From Daphnia carinata (Eukaryota; Arthropoda; Branchiopoda; Diplostraca; Daphniidae), in assembly GCF_022539665.2 (NCBI RefSeq), contig NC_081335.1, forward strand, positions 5,332,001 to 5,396,000: a stretch of DNA of 64,000 bases, in the 5' to 3' direction. Made by a program: the position numbers and the translations under genes. Of the stretch, positions 36,594-49,693 are shown piece after piece. Under the pieces are notes generated by a model, which saw only the letters and a program-made list of their open reading frames with translations, had not been told where the DNA came from and ran no database searches. How positions within the stretch are numbered: the first letter of the stretch is position 1; each line of letters opens with the position of its first letter.

Positions 36594-37675
36594 GTAGGGG
36601 AGGTAGGGGCAATTGGAACACGCGGTAATTGAAACAAAAATTCTACCACTTCAAGTATGTAAATTATATTATTAAATTATAAATAAATTGTAAATTATAT
36701 TATTAAGGCTAAATTTTTTCCTGCAAAATCAAAGAAGACAAAACAAGGAGTGTTGTCTTTGTTTTGTGCGTCTTTCTGCAACTTGGATGACAGTCAAAAG
36801 TGTGTTGCAGGCGCCTCTTGTGGTACAGAAAACAAACTCGAGTCAACACTCCTTGTTTTGTCTTCTTTGATTTTGCAGGAAAAAATTTAGCCAGTACAAA
36901 ACAACAAATATAACGGGATGTATTTAGACAATAAAAATATTTTTTTGTATCTTTATAAAGAAAAACCTTTTATTAAATTCGGGAAACAAACTAGAAGCTC
37001 TTGCGGCTTCTAGTTAAAAAGATACACGCAAAATAAAAAGAGGCCTAATTTGGGGAAAGCCTTATGTAAGGCAATGGCGGCGCGAAACGGAAAAACGGGG
37101 CAATATTATACACATGAACGCACATATAACGTTCAGGGTTTTTTGTGTACAACTATGCGCTGGATAGAAAATTCATCTACGAGTACGCAGATTTTTTTTT
37201 CTTAAACATAACTATAAGGGGTAATCCACAAATAAATAAAAACTAGGGGGACGTAGCGCCGTAAGAAGCCATGTTAAAAGGGCCAAAAAATGACCAAGTG
37301 TATATATTTTTGGTGGGTACTGTACGTATCCCAGATTCTGAGATATCGTCATTTTAGTTTCTTCATAAAACCGGGAGCTCTCTTATGGGAAAACCCACGT
37401 TTCAATTGCCCAGACGCCCTGTTTCAATTGCCGAGTAGAATTGGCAATTGAAACAATTGCCGAGTAGAATTGGCAATCGAAACAACTTGGGGTACCTCCA
37501 GTTTTTTACACATAGCAGATGTTCATCTTTGCCGAACCCACCCAAAAAAAATACTGTTATGTAGCTGAGATAACTGGCTACAAATCTATATATTTTTTAG
37601 TTTACTTTGACGATTTTTGTAATCGTACGGAACAAAAATAAGTTTTGTGTTCCAACCACGCCCTACCTCCCCTAC
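36594..37675. mobile_element. 1.08 kb non-autonomous TIR element
   Basis: Inverted ends: GTAGGGGAGGTAGGG starts both the left end (36594-36621) and the complement of the right end (37647-37675), and both continue to TTGGAACAC. Subterminal parts carry CAATTG/GGCAATTGAAAC words, including two exact-spaced 29-bp direct copies at 37425-37453 and 37454-37482. No protein is encoded. It contains a perfect hairpin at 36707-36892, possibly a second nested insertion. No target-site duplication was identified. Confidence 0.7.
36707..36892. repeat. Perfect 49-bp-arm hairpin (186 bp)
   Basis: The arm at 36707-36755, starting GGCTAAATTTTTTCCTGCAA and ending GGAGTGTTG, is matched base for base by its complement at 36844-36892, with an 88-bp loop. 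Exact arms suggest a young insertion or a maintained foldback. If transcribed it would form a long dsRNA hairpin. Confidence 0.95.
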
Positions 37676-38007
37676 ACCTGCATCTCGTTCGATTGTCATA
37701 TTCCTATAAACGAGCAGGCCTACGACTGGCTGATTTTAGGATTCCGTTGTCATAGACTTTACCCTCAAGTGGGCATCTTCGATAAAATCACATAACCTTT
37801 TTACATGAAGAAGGTTATCCGTTTAGACAACCCACCGGTCATCAGCGCTCGCAACCGGTAAAAATTATATCAAAATACACTGGGTTGTTGTTAACGAACT
37901 GCATGTGTAGCCATGAAAATTCGTGCGATGCATAAGGAAAATAGGCAAGAGTCATGAGCGATAAAATTTTCAGAATGTTTGTTTATCTCAATTCATGTAG
38001 ATCTTAT
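37676..38007. other. Intergenic, downstream of WDR12
   Basis: No gene seen. The 3' UTR of WDR12 on the minus strand should extend here. Confidence 0.4.
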
Positions 38008-40113
38008 TTATGCTTGCGACCTAAAGATCTTCAACGTATTATCCGTTGCCCCACTTACCATCAATGAAGGATTTGACCAATCGGCGCATAGAATTTTGCC
38101 TTCGTGCCCTACCATGTCATACAATGGTGCCTTCGGACTGCAAAATAAAGAATTATTAACCCATTCGACGAATTGCTTACTTCGTACTTGCCTTCGACTG
38201 TCCCATAGCTTCAAAATGTTATCATGCCCACCAGATATGAACAATCTTTCATGTGTAGTAGACCAACAAACTGTCGACACCCACCCAACATGTGAAGTGA
38301 AAGTGGCTTTCACAATTGATCCTTCTATATAAAACCAAATTTCAAATCTCAGTGGGGTGGAAAATGGAGCATGTGTCGGGAAATAAAATTTACCTTGCGA
38401 TCGAGCATCATACAGCCGAACATGGCGGTCAGCTGATGCAGAGACAAGGGTTTGATTTAGAGGAGAATATGAAACACAAAAGAAAGACTTGTTTCCGACT
38501 ATTTCAGATTTTAATCCTCCTAATTCAGCGTCCCACAATTTGATAGTGTGATCCCACGAAGAACTAAATATTTCATTGCTTTCTGTCCAAACAACTGAAG
38601 ATATCGCTTCTTTGTGGCCAGGTAAAGTCATCAAGGGTGTCTGCAATGCAAGAAGGTGAAATAATAAGCATTTAAAAACCCAATTACGGGCCATAAACGT
38701 CAAATTGGACACAGCACAGAAGGATGCAGAATATTCACTGATTTAAAAAATTGCTTTCAGGAGTTCGATCAACCTTTCGTCGTTGTCATGTCATTTGGAC
38801 ATTTCGTTTTTTTTCCTTCAGTATTCGCGGCACTTGAACGCAGTTTACGGCCCGAAATATAAATTATAATGTTGGTAGAAATTCGATGTACTTACTCGTC
38901 TAAGGGATTTCCCAGGGTTAACAGTAGATAATTTGTGGTTTTCACCATCATCGATTTCAGTTGCTAGAACTGATTCAGAAGCTGTTAAAAAAATAATAAT
39001 AAATTTTAAAAATCAGATAAAAAACTAGTTTTTTTTTCGAACAAAGCTGATTCAAAACTGCACTTACTAGCAGCCCAGATTTTAAGCATATGGTCCCATC
39101 CTCCAGTGGCAAGGAAAGATGAATTTTTATCTACATCCACGCACTCAATGGAGCGCTCATGTCCTCTTCCAATATGCACACGCTCAACCGCGTATGTTTC
39201 CAGATCCACTGTCCAAATCATAATAGTTTGGTCATGGGAAACACTGTAAAGAAAAGAAAACTTGCATTTTTTTTAAAGCTAAAGATATGGAAATTTAGAC
39301 CATAACATTATTCTTCAACAAGAGAAAAATGAACAAGTAATCTAGGAAACGATAGTCACAAAAATCTCAATATCTAAACCAATATCTAATTTTGAAAGAA
39401 TAGACAATATTTTTATATAAACCTTGCAAAAGTGGCAAGAGAGCCTGCTATTTCAATCCAGCGGACTCCTTTTATTGGGCCACAATGTCCAGGAATGGTT
39501 GTCTTGTGAGTGCCATCAGTTTTCCATATATGCAGAGTGTTATCATAAGATCCTGTCAAAATCCTAAAATAACTGGTTATGAGGTAAGGCGCTTGTGAAG
39601 GCTAGATATTTCTACCCTACCAATCTTCCAAACAATGGGCTGCAGATACCCAGTCATCGTGGTTTAAGCTGTCTTCAGGTTCAGGGGCAGGGAACCTTTC
39701 AATGTACTCTACATCAATAGTTACTTCGGTATTGATATCTTTTAATTTAAGATGTTCAACAAGTGGAAGTCTCACAAATTCCCCACTGATTAAAAAATCA
39801 AATTCCACCTCCTCCCATCCTGTCTCACGAGTTTCTGAAATCATCAAATGGGATTGGCAATCACACAAAATTTATGATCTCTAACTGTTTACCTCGAAGT
39901 AAATTATTGACTAGTACACTAAGCAAATCGGCTTTTATTCCACAAGGAATTGAAAACGGAGCTTCCGGGAGAGCATACCTGTGATTAAAAAAGACATGAG
40001 GCACCTTGTGTATCATGAACCTTTAATGTAGAGCATTACTTTTCCTGTTTTGTTACAAATCTCACTTGAATCTGACGTTCGTCAGTTGACATACTTTTTT
40101 TTAACGCAGCCAT
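38008..40113 (-). CDS. Wdr12: WDR12, ribosome biogenesis WD40 protein
   Basis: Homolog of WDR12/Ytm1, the PeBoW-complex subunit needed for 27S/32S pre-rRNA processing and 60S maturation in the nucleolus. Nine exons: 40040-40113, 39893-39978, 39621-39834, 39423-39563, 39068-39243, 38896-38981, 38394-38640, 38192-38324, 38008-38137, giving 428 aa (human 423). An N-terminal NLE-type ubiquitin-like domain ([11 protein letters not shown], then [15 protein letters not shown]) precedes seven WD repeats, for example [40 protein letters not shown] and [12 protein letters not shown] short charged insert (exon 6) sits between repeats 3 and 4. Intron 8 uses a GC donor (AG|GCAAGT). No damage seen. Confidence 0.95.
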
Positions 40114-43100
40114 GGTGAAAACAATTAATAACTTTACTTTGTTGACACCAATGAAAATTGCATACGTGAACTAGTAAAAAATAATCCACGTGTTCATTAA
40201 AGCGTCTGCAATTTGGTTTGGTGTATAAAGCCTAGAATGCTAAGGACTAGTAACTCTGTCGATTTTGTTCTTTTTTCTGGTTATCCAGGTTGCAGGTTTA
40301 ATGTGTTTAACACTTTGAAAGGCAGATGGCGGTGAGCAATATGTGAATCGAGATTTCTCTATGGCTATGGCAAACCGTTATTGTGTTCCATACAGTGAAA
40401 TACTTTCAGAGTCTTCAAACATAGACCCGTTTTAAAATGAGAATATGCTTAGTTAAAATATAACTGAACCTTCTATCTTCTATTTATATTTTATCTATTT
40501 TTGAAGACTTTTCTACTTTGAAATTCGTTTGCTAATTTTACAGAAATGAAAAGCCCTTGATGAGAGCTATCCATTTCTGTAAAATTTGTATATCTTGGAC
40601 TTAAAGTTTTTGCTATAATAATTGTTTCAATTTCTTCTACAACTGGGAGGAGGGGAAAAACAACGAAAAATTTAAAACTTTAGGATCTTCATTCGGGCAT
40701 TAGTTTTAGTTTTAAAATAACATCAAGATAATAATTAAATTCGTCTTACAAAAGTGAATGTTGTAGTATTTTAATAATTTAATAAAATGATTTATAATAA
40801 AACTTGAAGTAATGAATCGTCACTTGAAATTAAAATAATTCATTTCAGACCGATAGTTTGTCCATTAATAAATATTTTATTTTTGGACGGTGTATGGGAG
40901 GAGGGGAAACTATAAAAACCGAAAACTTTGGGCCCTTCGTTTAGGCATTATTTAGGCTTATTATATGTTATCAAGGTAATGTTTTGGTGCATTAAACAAC
41001 AAAAATTTATCAAATTAGTTAAAGAAATACTAAATTACGAACAACCAATCACAGTAGAGGAAACGGATGCCATTATTTTTAGGCGGAATTTTTAAATTTT
41101 CATTTATTAACAACGTAAAAAAGTTTAAAAACAGTTTTACGATTCCATATTTGTCTTATGGTATAGGCTTATCGCGATTATAATACAAAAAGAAAGGGAA
41201 AGCTTTTTCATTTGGTTTATTTTCATATTCGAATGTTTAGTCACTTATTAAACTACTTACATCATCATGGTTCACGGGAAACAAAAAAATCGCTTACCGT
41301 CGAGTCCAAGGGATTATAGTAAAAGACGTCAGTGTTGATTTCATGAACGTTTTATGATTTTTTATTAGTAATTTTGTGATTTGGGCCTATTGTGAAAATT
41401 AAAATCGATGCAGACGACACATCAACAGCTTGCTTTCTTTCAGTAGTGGTTGCCACTGGCAACAGAGCTGGAGAACCAATCACAGTGCGAGAATCGTGTG
41501 CCGCTGGGAACCCGAACGGTCGAGTCAACTCGCGGAGACCATGTTGGGAAAAATGGCACGGAGTAAGAATAGGGATTTCGAAATGGAATTTTAGCCAGAC
41601 TGTTTTTCCATATGGCAGTCAAGACAAGATGTTTTTTTGCGAGTAACTATCGTTGCGTGTGGAACGATTTTTGACCCACTTCTTTGATTACCTTGTCTGG
41701 CTTATAAAAAAGCACACACTTCCAATTTAAACAATTCGAAAATTACAAATCACACGTAAAAATGAAATGGCGATCGATTTTGGTGATTCTGGTTAAATTT
41801 CGAATCTACAACTTGTATGTTTTATTATATTTGGAATTTAGCCAAAAATGTAAAAGGGAAGTGAGAACAGTGGCGTTGTTTTTATTTGGAAAACGAAACA
41901 AAAAAGATAGCGAAATAGCCCATTTTTGTTTGTTATCAAAAACCCTATGCAAAAAATGAAAAATGTGATTAATTAAGATTAACTCAAGAAACGGTAATGA
42001 AAAGACAGAAACAAATGTAAAACACATAGCAAAACGAATCTGATAATATCATAATCAAACAAACACTAAGGCATAGCCTTCGAGCGTGTAGCGCAACGAA
42101 TTCGTCCATTCCAATTTATTTCAAAAACTGTATGTCCTTACAGGACGTAAAAATGAAACAACGATCCGGGATTCCCGTTTAATTTTAAATCGAAATCATG
42201 CATTTTAAACTACTAGCTTTAGAAGAAAAATGAAAATGTGCGAAGGGTATGGAGCCTTACTGCTTTTGTCTAAATTTGCAAAAATGATGAATCTTTTTAA
42301 TTCGATAAAAATAACGCGTTATGACCAAAATTGAACTTTCACTCTAGATACGCTATTAGTTTCCCAGTAACTTATGAAAGTTTTGATTAATGCGCAATGA
42401 AAGTAGTATTACCATAATTTTCTTTATTCCTTTTTTGATAATTTAGCGCTGCTGCAGGAAGGGTTGTGCAATAACACAAAATTGCGTTTGCCATTTTACG
42501 AAATACAAAATTTGTAGTCCTCTCAGAACTTAATGAAACTAAGCTAATTCGATCGACATTCAACAGAAATTTCGAAATTCGTTGTCATATTGAGCGTAAG
42601 TAAACCGGGTTTTTATATATAGAAAAACGCATCACCATCTTATTCTTCCTGTTTTACAGAAATTTACGGGGCTGGTAAAAGAAGTAAAAATACTGTGCAC
42701 TTGCACAAGAATCAAAGTTTTGTTGAGAAAAAATAATAACATCGTTGTTTGCAGTAAGAGTTATATGATTTTAGCAAGGAAATCATGATATTTAAATCAA
42801 AAAATCACAAAAGAATCATTTTTTCTTTTAAGAATCATTCATGATTCTAGAATCTCATACATCTTACCAAAGAATTTTACATCCTCAAAAATTTGACAAA
42901 ACGAATAATAATAATACGAGCAGTTTATTACTTGGGTTTCACCTGAATTACATTGAGACAAATATTAGACTAATCATCAATGTAAATTTTTCATGACATT
43001 ATCACATGGCGATATATGTAAAAACAACCAGTGCAAAACTTTCAAGTTGTTCAAATATGAAGCTTACACGTCGCATGATCCTCTATATCCGCTCCTTAAC

Positions 43101-43187
43101 CTCCACAGACGAAGTACTAAACGTTTCACGTCTCTCAATTCAAAGACCATGAACATAGATTAATAATAGCTAGGCTCTATCGGCTGA
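40114..43187. other. 3.1 kb AT-rich intergenic region
   Basis: No gene supported; open frames at 41392-41646, 41762-41959 and 41806-42027 lack recognisable similarity. A diverged direct duplication is visible: about 40645-40740 and 40890-40985 share GGGAGGAGGGGAAA, then AAAACTTT, CTTC and GGCATTA in the same order. TTTATT at 42924-42929 (AATAAA on the minus strand) could serve the ABCH gene ending at 43188. Confidence 0.45.
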
Positions 43188-46100
43188 CTAACTGGCATAT
43201 TTTCTTACTCGTAGAACAATCAAACACATAGCCAATAAAGCAAATATCCAAGCAACACTGATTATGATTCCTACGTAGACATCTGGCTGTTCTATGCCCC
43301 ACCCACGCGTGAAAACACATCTCAAAGATTCTATAGCGTACGTCATGGGCATAGAATAGGCTACGAAACGGAGATAGAACGACATGCCTTCAATCGGCCA
43401 ACTAACACCACAGATAACAGTAAAAGGGAGAAAACTGGCTTGCGAAATTAAAAGTGCCCCAATTTCGCTGTCGCATACTGTGGCTATCAGTAAACCTGAG
43501 TTCAAAATAAAAACAGAATTAAAAATAAAGGTATTATAAATACCCTACAGAAGAAAAAGATATACGAATTCCTTACCAAAAGACATTCCAACAAAGCTTT
43601 GTAGAAAAGTAATAAAAATCGCTAAGGTAAGACTGCCGTGGCAAGGAATGTTGAAGATAAGTAGCATACAGATAAAAACCAAAGCAGTCTGGCCAATCAT
43701 CGCTGTGAATTGATTAACCAAGTGACTCATTAAAATTTCCGTCATCTGTACGCCTGCAAGACGAAAATTCAAAACTTAAAGAATAAATTGATTTTACAAG
43801 AATGATGAACGAAGATACCTGCTACCATGCAACGATCGAGAAGACCGTGTTGTCTTTCAGAAATGAAGACACCCGAAGTCAAGGAGACTCCCATGAAATA
43901 CACAATCCTTGAAAAGAGCCTCGTGATATATCGGCAGAAAAATTATACGTTTGATGCCATAATAACTTACAACACGGTGAAAGCGGGGGCCATAAATTCG
44001 GTAAACTGGGTTTCCTTTTGACCATAAACCGGTTCCAGAAACTAAAAAGTTCAGGTCTTGTTTCAAACAGTTTCTGCGTTGAAACCAACCACTTATCTTG
44101 AAAAATTTAGCGTACCTCCAAAGGAATGTAACCGGCTTCTGGCTCGTGATCACAAGATCTCATAAAATCTTTGAAAAACTCCTCAAAAGCTTCCAGAATC
44201 CATCTTTCAATAAACGTGCCAATAAGATGATCTGCGAACAAGGTAGAGACATGGTTAGTCACAGATAAAAATTTGTTAATGTTACGTTTCGGCTCACTGG
44301 AAGAATCCATGTTAATGCCAATTCGACTTCTTATTATGTTTTCTAACGTTGCCGAATCACCGTCAGCCTGCCGCTTCTCGAACTCCTCGGTGAAATTGTG
44401 CCCGAAATGGATGACCCCCCACACTTCACCGCTCCTTCCAGCTTCCAGTGCTTCCGTCAAATTTGTGTATGGAACCTGATTAGAAATAGCGAGAAATAGG
44501 TTCTTCCGTTGCACTCACATTCACCTCCTTACTGAAAATATTTCAATTCAGACTATGTGAAATATCGAACCTGAATGATATTGTTTCGTATGTACCGAAG
44601 GTAGCGACAACTGAGCATGGAATAGGAGCAAGCCGTCGTGTAGTTGCAGATCCGGCCTTGGCTGGGTTCCACCTCATCGTTAACGATGCCCATCATGAGG
44701 CCAGTCGGCTCATGTCCCAACGTTAAATTAAAAACCGTTGCTTGAATAAGAGGCAACAAGTAAATAAACACAAACATCCTATCGTCATCAAACGAATAAA
44801 TTAAATCCTCAATATTATCATAACCAAAAGAAAAAATTGAATTACTTACCCCACATTCCGGAAAGTATGCAAATAATTTTTCCGAACTAGTGCGATAAGG
44901 CGATGCCAAGAAAATGAAGGCGTCGTGAAATTGCGGCTTCGGCTATTACTAGACGTCGTACTGCTGCAACTACCCGTGAACATTACAACGCTGCTGGTTT
45001 CGCTGTTATCATTCGTACTACTACTTCCAGGTTCATGCAGTACATTCTATATGGTATGAAAAAAGATTGTGATAATTGAACATAAAATTTAAACCAGAGA
45101 GTTGTGCGTTAGCATAAAATTAACAAACAGATGCAGATGGATCGTTTTACTTTGAAACTAGCGACAGGAAAAGGTCCTTCGCTGTGATGACCACGGTCGT
45201 TGCAGATTTCAGAGCTTTCCAATTGACGGATGCTGTCATCAGACGGCACATTATTACGGCCTTCTTGCGTTTGGTCTGCAGCACCATCGGCTGGGTTGGA
45301 AAGTGAGGCTTCCTCGCGGGGAGTGGTACCATTACCTTTCATGCAGAGTTTCAGAAATACGGCTTCTAACGACGAAAGGGCATACATTCGTAGCAGATTC
45401 TCTGGCGATTCTTCAGTTAGAAGACGACCTGAGCGCATCATACCAATCTTGAAATCCACAAAGACAAATGTTAAATAATATTCAAACAAAATCGTTTACA
45501 ATGACACCGCACCGTGCGGTGATATGACGCTCAGGAAGAAACAAATAATGTAATGTACACAATGTAACTGTTAATGAAGATGTGCGCATGTAGCAAATTG
45601 TCAGTTGATGATTGCTGATACAGCAAAAAATATCCGTAATGTACTGTATGTTTAAATTTTTAAGTGCATACCGTGTTAGCTTGTCGAGCTTCTTCAATGT
45701 AATGGGTCGTGACAATGACGGTTCTTCCGTGATCAACGCTTTGACGGACAAGATGATTCCAGATGCTGTAAACGAAAGAAAATAAATGCAGACTATGTAG
45801 CCTACATGTAATTGGGGTTCCGCACAAAATTATGGAAATTCTAACTCTCATTATCTGTTAACGATTTCACATCCAATATTCTAGGAAACAAAGCGTCAAA
45901 AATGTTTCAGGATCTGAGCATCTCAACTCAAAACTGAAAAAGAGGAAACGCGTGTTAAAGAAAGTACATGCGTTTGTAACTGCATGACTCAAAAGTTCCG
46001 TTCAAAAGTTGAAAGTTACAATCCCTTACCCCTACCATGTTTTTTTTTATCGTTTCTAAACAATATCAAATAAGGCAAGGAAAAACCAAAAGTAGCTTCG

Positions 46101-46856
46101 CGCACACGGCAAAAATTACCTGTGTCTCAGTAAAGGATCAACGCCAACAGTCGGTTCGTCCAAAATTAACAATTCAGGTTCGTGAAACAGGGAGACAGCA
46201 AAGGAAACTCGTCGCTGCTGACCGCCGCTCAGCGTTTTTAAATAACGATCACCCGGTGGAAGGTCCAACAATTTGGATAGAAATTCCAGTTGGACCTGGA
46301 CGAAATCCGCTTTCAAATTATAGATGCGACCAAAATAATGCAGTGTCTCTTTAATGGTAAAATAGCCGTGCAGGGCGAGTTCTTGCGGCATGTAGCCAAC
46401 TCGCGGACCAGGTATTCCACTCTCCTCAGAGCCGGGCTCGTGACCGAAAACCAGAATGTTTCCGCTATCTAATCTGCTACGGCCAACAAGGCAGCTCAAA
46501 AGTGTGGTCTTGCCACAGCCGCTGGCCCCCAATAATCCGTATCTGTCAAAGAATCAATCTTTTCAATCACGGATATTTTGCACATTATTCAGGCAAATCG
46601 CAGATTAAGCACCAGTAGAATAGACACCGATTAGTAAAACTCAATTATTGTCTTACATTGCCCCTTTTTTTACATTCATGTGAAGTTCGTCGAGGACTGG
46701 ACAACTTCCTTTTCCGAAACCATATCTTTTCATCGCCTTCCGGATAAGGACAGCCGGAACTACGCGAGCGCAACTACCAATGCTGTTGCTGAGGGTTTCA
46801 CTTTTCACGTGACATGACGGCGACACTATCGACGTACCTTCACTGTTGGGCGTCAT
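43188..46856 (-). CDS. ABCH-subfamily ABC transporter (copy A)
   Basis: Half-transporter with an N-terminal ATPase domain and a C-terminal ABC2-type membrane domain, the layout of the ABCH subfamily; in insects a member (snustorr) is needed for the lipid barrier of the cuticle. Twelve exons: 46657-46856, 46120-46542, 45672-45765, 45151-45447, 44850-45046, 44571-44778, 44298-44475, 44116-44231, 43971-44041, 43819-43907, 43577-43753, 43188-43495; 785 aa. Walker A GASGCGKTT 72-80; signature LSGGQ 171-175; Walker B LLILDEP 191-197; H-loop His229. The membrane half has one early segment (exon 6), a large Cys-bearing loop (exons 6-8), then about five hydrophobic segments. All ATPase motifs are intact. 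Copy B lies 4.8 kb upstream. Confidence 0.93.
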
Positions 46857-47837
46857 TGGTGTCTATAAACGAATGTTGTGGATAAAATTAAAAAATAGAT
46901 TTAAACCCAAATTAAGGCGAATTTTATTAGATTCTTTCTCGGTTTACCTACTTGTGATAACCAATGTTCGGTAACACTTAAGCTAAAGACTACCAGTTTA
47001 AACTAAAATCCGTAGAGCACATGCAAAACACACAAAACAAATGGAGCTCTTGTTCTGTAAGACTTATTCTTAACTAAAGCTCGTTGTAGTGGCTGCTGCA
47101 GAGGACTTTGGTTTGGCGTATCTTCTCTTTCCCCTCAGGATGAAACGCACATCAAATAAAAAAATTCGCAATGACGTCTTTCTTCTTGTGTTCCAGAACC
47201 AGCTGTTGCGTAGTCCCACCCCTTGGCCTTGTGGCCCGCCACCACAACGCTAACTGGGAGTTTCAGTTCCTTTCAAGGTGCAATAACACATATGACCACT
47301 CTACGCTAAAAGGAAAACAAACAATTTTTTACGTTCGTCTTCAAGAAATAGCCTTCATTTCTTAGAGGCAGTTTGCCAAAAAATGAGAGCAGCAGATGAA
47401 AATGTATGTTTAACTTCAGGCACTGCCAGTAAATGCAGTCGTGAATGCGAATACTTTACAGAAAGGACTGACCTGGCCATACACGGTTGGCTTTCTTCCG
47501 TATTGCCGAAATGGTGATCTCTAATTGTCGACTGTAATGGAACAAAGAGCAGTTCCCTGTTAACCCGGAAACGTTGGTGCTATTACTCACGTCCGCGACC
47601 TTCTTCAAATTCTATAGGGCAAACTCTCATTACCAAATGCGCAGCTCGGCCGGGCTAATCCGAAGAAAAGATCGTCACGTCACCTTTGCCTTGCGGGAAC
47701 TGTATACAATCACGCCCATCGCCATCGTAGCACGTTTCGCGTAAGCATAGCTCACATAGCTGCTGAAATGGCTATAAGCAAGCTTGGAGGTACATAAGCC
47801 AGCACATGCAAACAGTTAACGTGTTGGCCTTCCCACC
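46857..47837. other. Intergenic between ABCH copy A and lipase (divergent)
   Basis: No gene supported. The two flanking genes are transcribed away from each other, so this 981-bp gap should hold both promoters. TTTATAG just before the ABCH start could be the 3' splice site of a 5' UTR intron. Confidence 0.4.
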
Positions 47838-49693
47838 ATGAAGGACGTGAAGCTCGTTCAAATTTTAATTATTTCCATAGCTGCCTATTATTTATGTCTG
47901 TCCGATACGCGACGATTATCGTCGAACTTTGTTAATTTTTATACAAACCTGTTAGATGGGTTTTACCGTTCTATCCGGCCTCGAATGGATCGCAACGTTT
48001 TTCAAGATCCGGAAGCGTTTATGACAACAGTAGGATATCTCCTTTAATTTATTCCGAAATGTTTTTAAATTTAAATTGCTATAGCCAGAGATCATTTCTC
48101 ATCGAGGATATCCAATTGAAATCCATCACGTAGTTACAGACGATGGATACATTCTAGCACTTCACCGGATACCAAGTGGTAGGCGTGAAATTTATCCGCA
48201 AAACGCAACTTCCTATTTAAAACGGAGACCGATTTTCCTTCAGCACGGAATGATGGGAAACGATCACTTCTGGTTAGTCAGTTCCACCAACAATTCTTTG
48301 GGTAAGTTATTCCGTTACATTTGTGGACACCTTTATTCATCCTTTAACGAATATTTACTTTTTAATCATTAAATCAACCCATAGCTTTTATTTTGGCAGA
48401 CCTTGGATTTGGTGAGTTTTTGTTATAATTTTTGCTGTCGAAGAGTTTATAATATAAATTCCAATATTTATTTAGATGTTTGGTTAGGCAATTCAAGAGG
48501 AAACACTTACTCTCGGAAACACGTCAGCCTTGATCCGGACGAAGATCGGGAATACTGGAATTTTTCGTAGGCCGTAATAACTCAAATTAAATATGAGAAA
48601 AAAAGCTTAAAACATACTTGTATTTTGAAAAAAGCTGGGATGAAATGGGTCGATTCGACGTCACGTCCAGCATAGATTACGTTCTTAATGTAACCAGCGA
48701 AGAAACATTGGCCGCTTATGTCGGATATTCACTAGGCTGCTCACTCTTTTTCATCAGCGCAATCGAACGCCCTGAAATGAACGATAAAGTTGATGTGATG
48801 ATTGGGCTCGGTCCAACCGTTAGCGCTGCACATTTAAAGAATTACTTCCGTCTGTTGGCACCATTCATAAAGCTTTATCAGGTAGGCTACAATACATTTT
48901 GACCTTCAAAATTTCAAAGAATAACTTTTGTCGAAATCTTCGTGCTGCTTGGCATAGCTTTATCAACGTATATTTGGCATCGGAGTTGTTCACACTAACG
49001 ATGGCGTACTACATTCCGTTACCCGTTTAATATGCGAAACGAGTGAATTTGGAGCTGAATTTGGTCGCTACTGGCTGTCACATATTTTCGGGAAATCGGA
49101 TGTGCTCAACAATGTTTGTAATCCATAATTTCGTCGTTTGTTGCTTTCATTAAATCAATTCGTATGGCATGACAGGACGAATACTATCGCTTAATCGCCC
49201 ATTATCCAGCGGGTGGCTCAGCATATACGATGATGCATCTTCTACAAAACTATAACAGCGGTATCTTTATTGAATAATAATCAATTTAAAAGTCGGAAAG
49301 AGTCTCGAACACTTAAATTGTGCGTGCAGGAGAGTCCTTAAGCTATTTTGACTACGGGGAGGAAGAAAATCACAAGCGATACGGTGCAACACTCCCACCC
49401 GAATACAACCTCACTTCAGTGACCGTGCCCGTCATTTTAGTTCACGCCGATAACGACCCATTCGCACCACCAGAAGTGAATTAAACATTTGCCTGTTGTC
49501 TCAGTTCTAAATAATTTATACCCATTGTTTTTGCAAGGATGTCTCTTGGTTGAAAACTAAGTTGAGAAATTTGAAAGGCTCGATACGGATGGACAATCCC
49601 GCTTTCTGCCACGGTGATTTCATTTGGTCTCCTCATGCGGCCGAACTTGTTTATCTACCCCTGACCCGTTTTCTACTGTCATCCCACGATTAA
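47838..49693 (+). CDS. Acid-lipase-type alpha/beta hydrolase
   Basis: Member of the lysosomal acid lipase/gastric lipase family (secreted or lysosomal hydrolysis of neutral lipids). Nine exons: 47838-48029, 48085-48301, 48385-48411, 48476-48566, 48635-48881, 48958-49113, 49176-49260, 49330-49475, 49538-49693; 438 aa. A hydrophobic N-terminus (residues about 5-21) suggests a signal peptide. Family tracts: [32 protein letters not shown] (oxyanion HG), [16 protein letters not shown]. The nucleophile is Ser208 in GYSLG, where most relatives have GHSQG; acid Asp379 or Asp381 (ADNDPF); base His412 (CHGDF). Exon 3 is only 27 nt. Exon 5 ends and exon 6 begins with the same Leu-Tyr-Gln, so that junction deserves checking. 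Probably active. Confidence 0.9.

Noticed and set aside
43908-43919. Upstream acceptor for exon 10 of ABCH copy A, adding four residues
   Set aside because: The acceptor 12 nt downstream gives 89 nt, the same length as copy B, and a better alignment.
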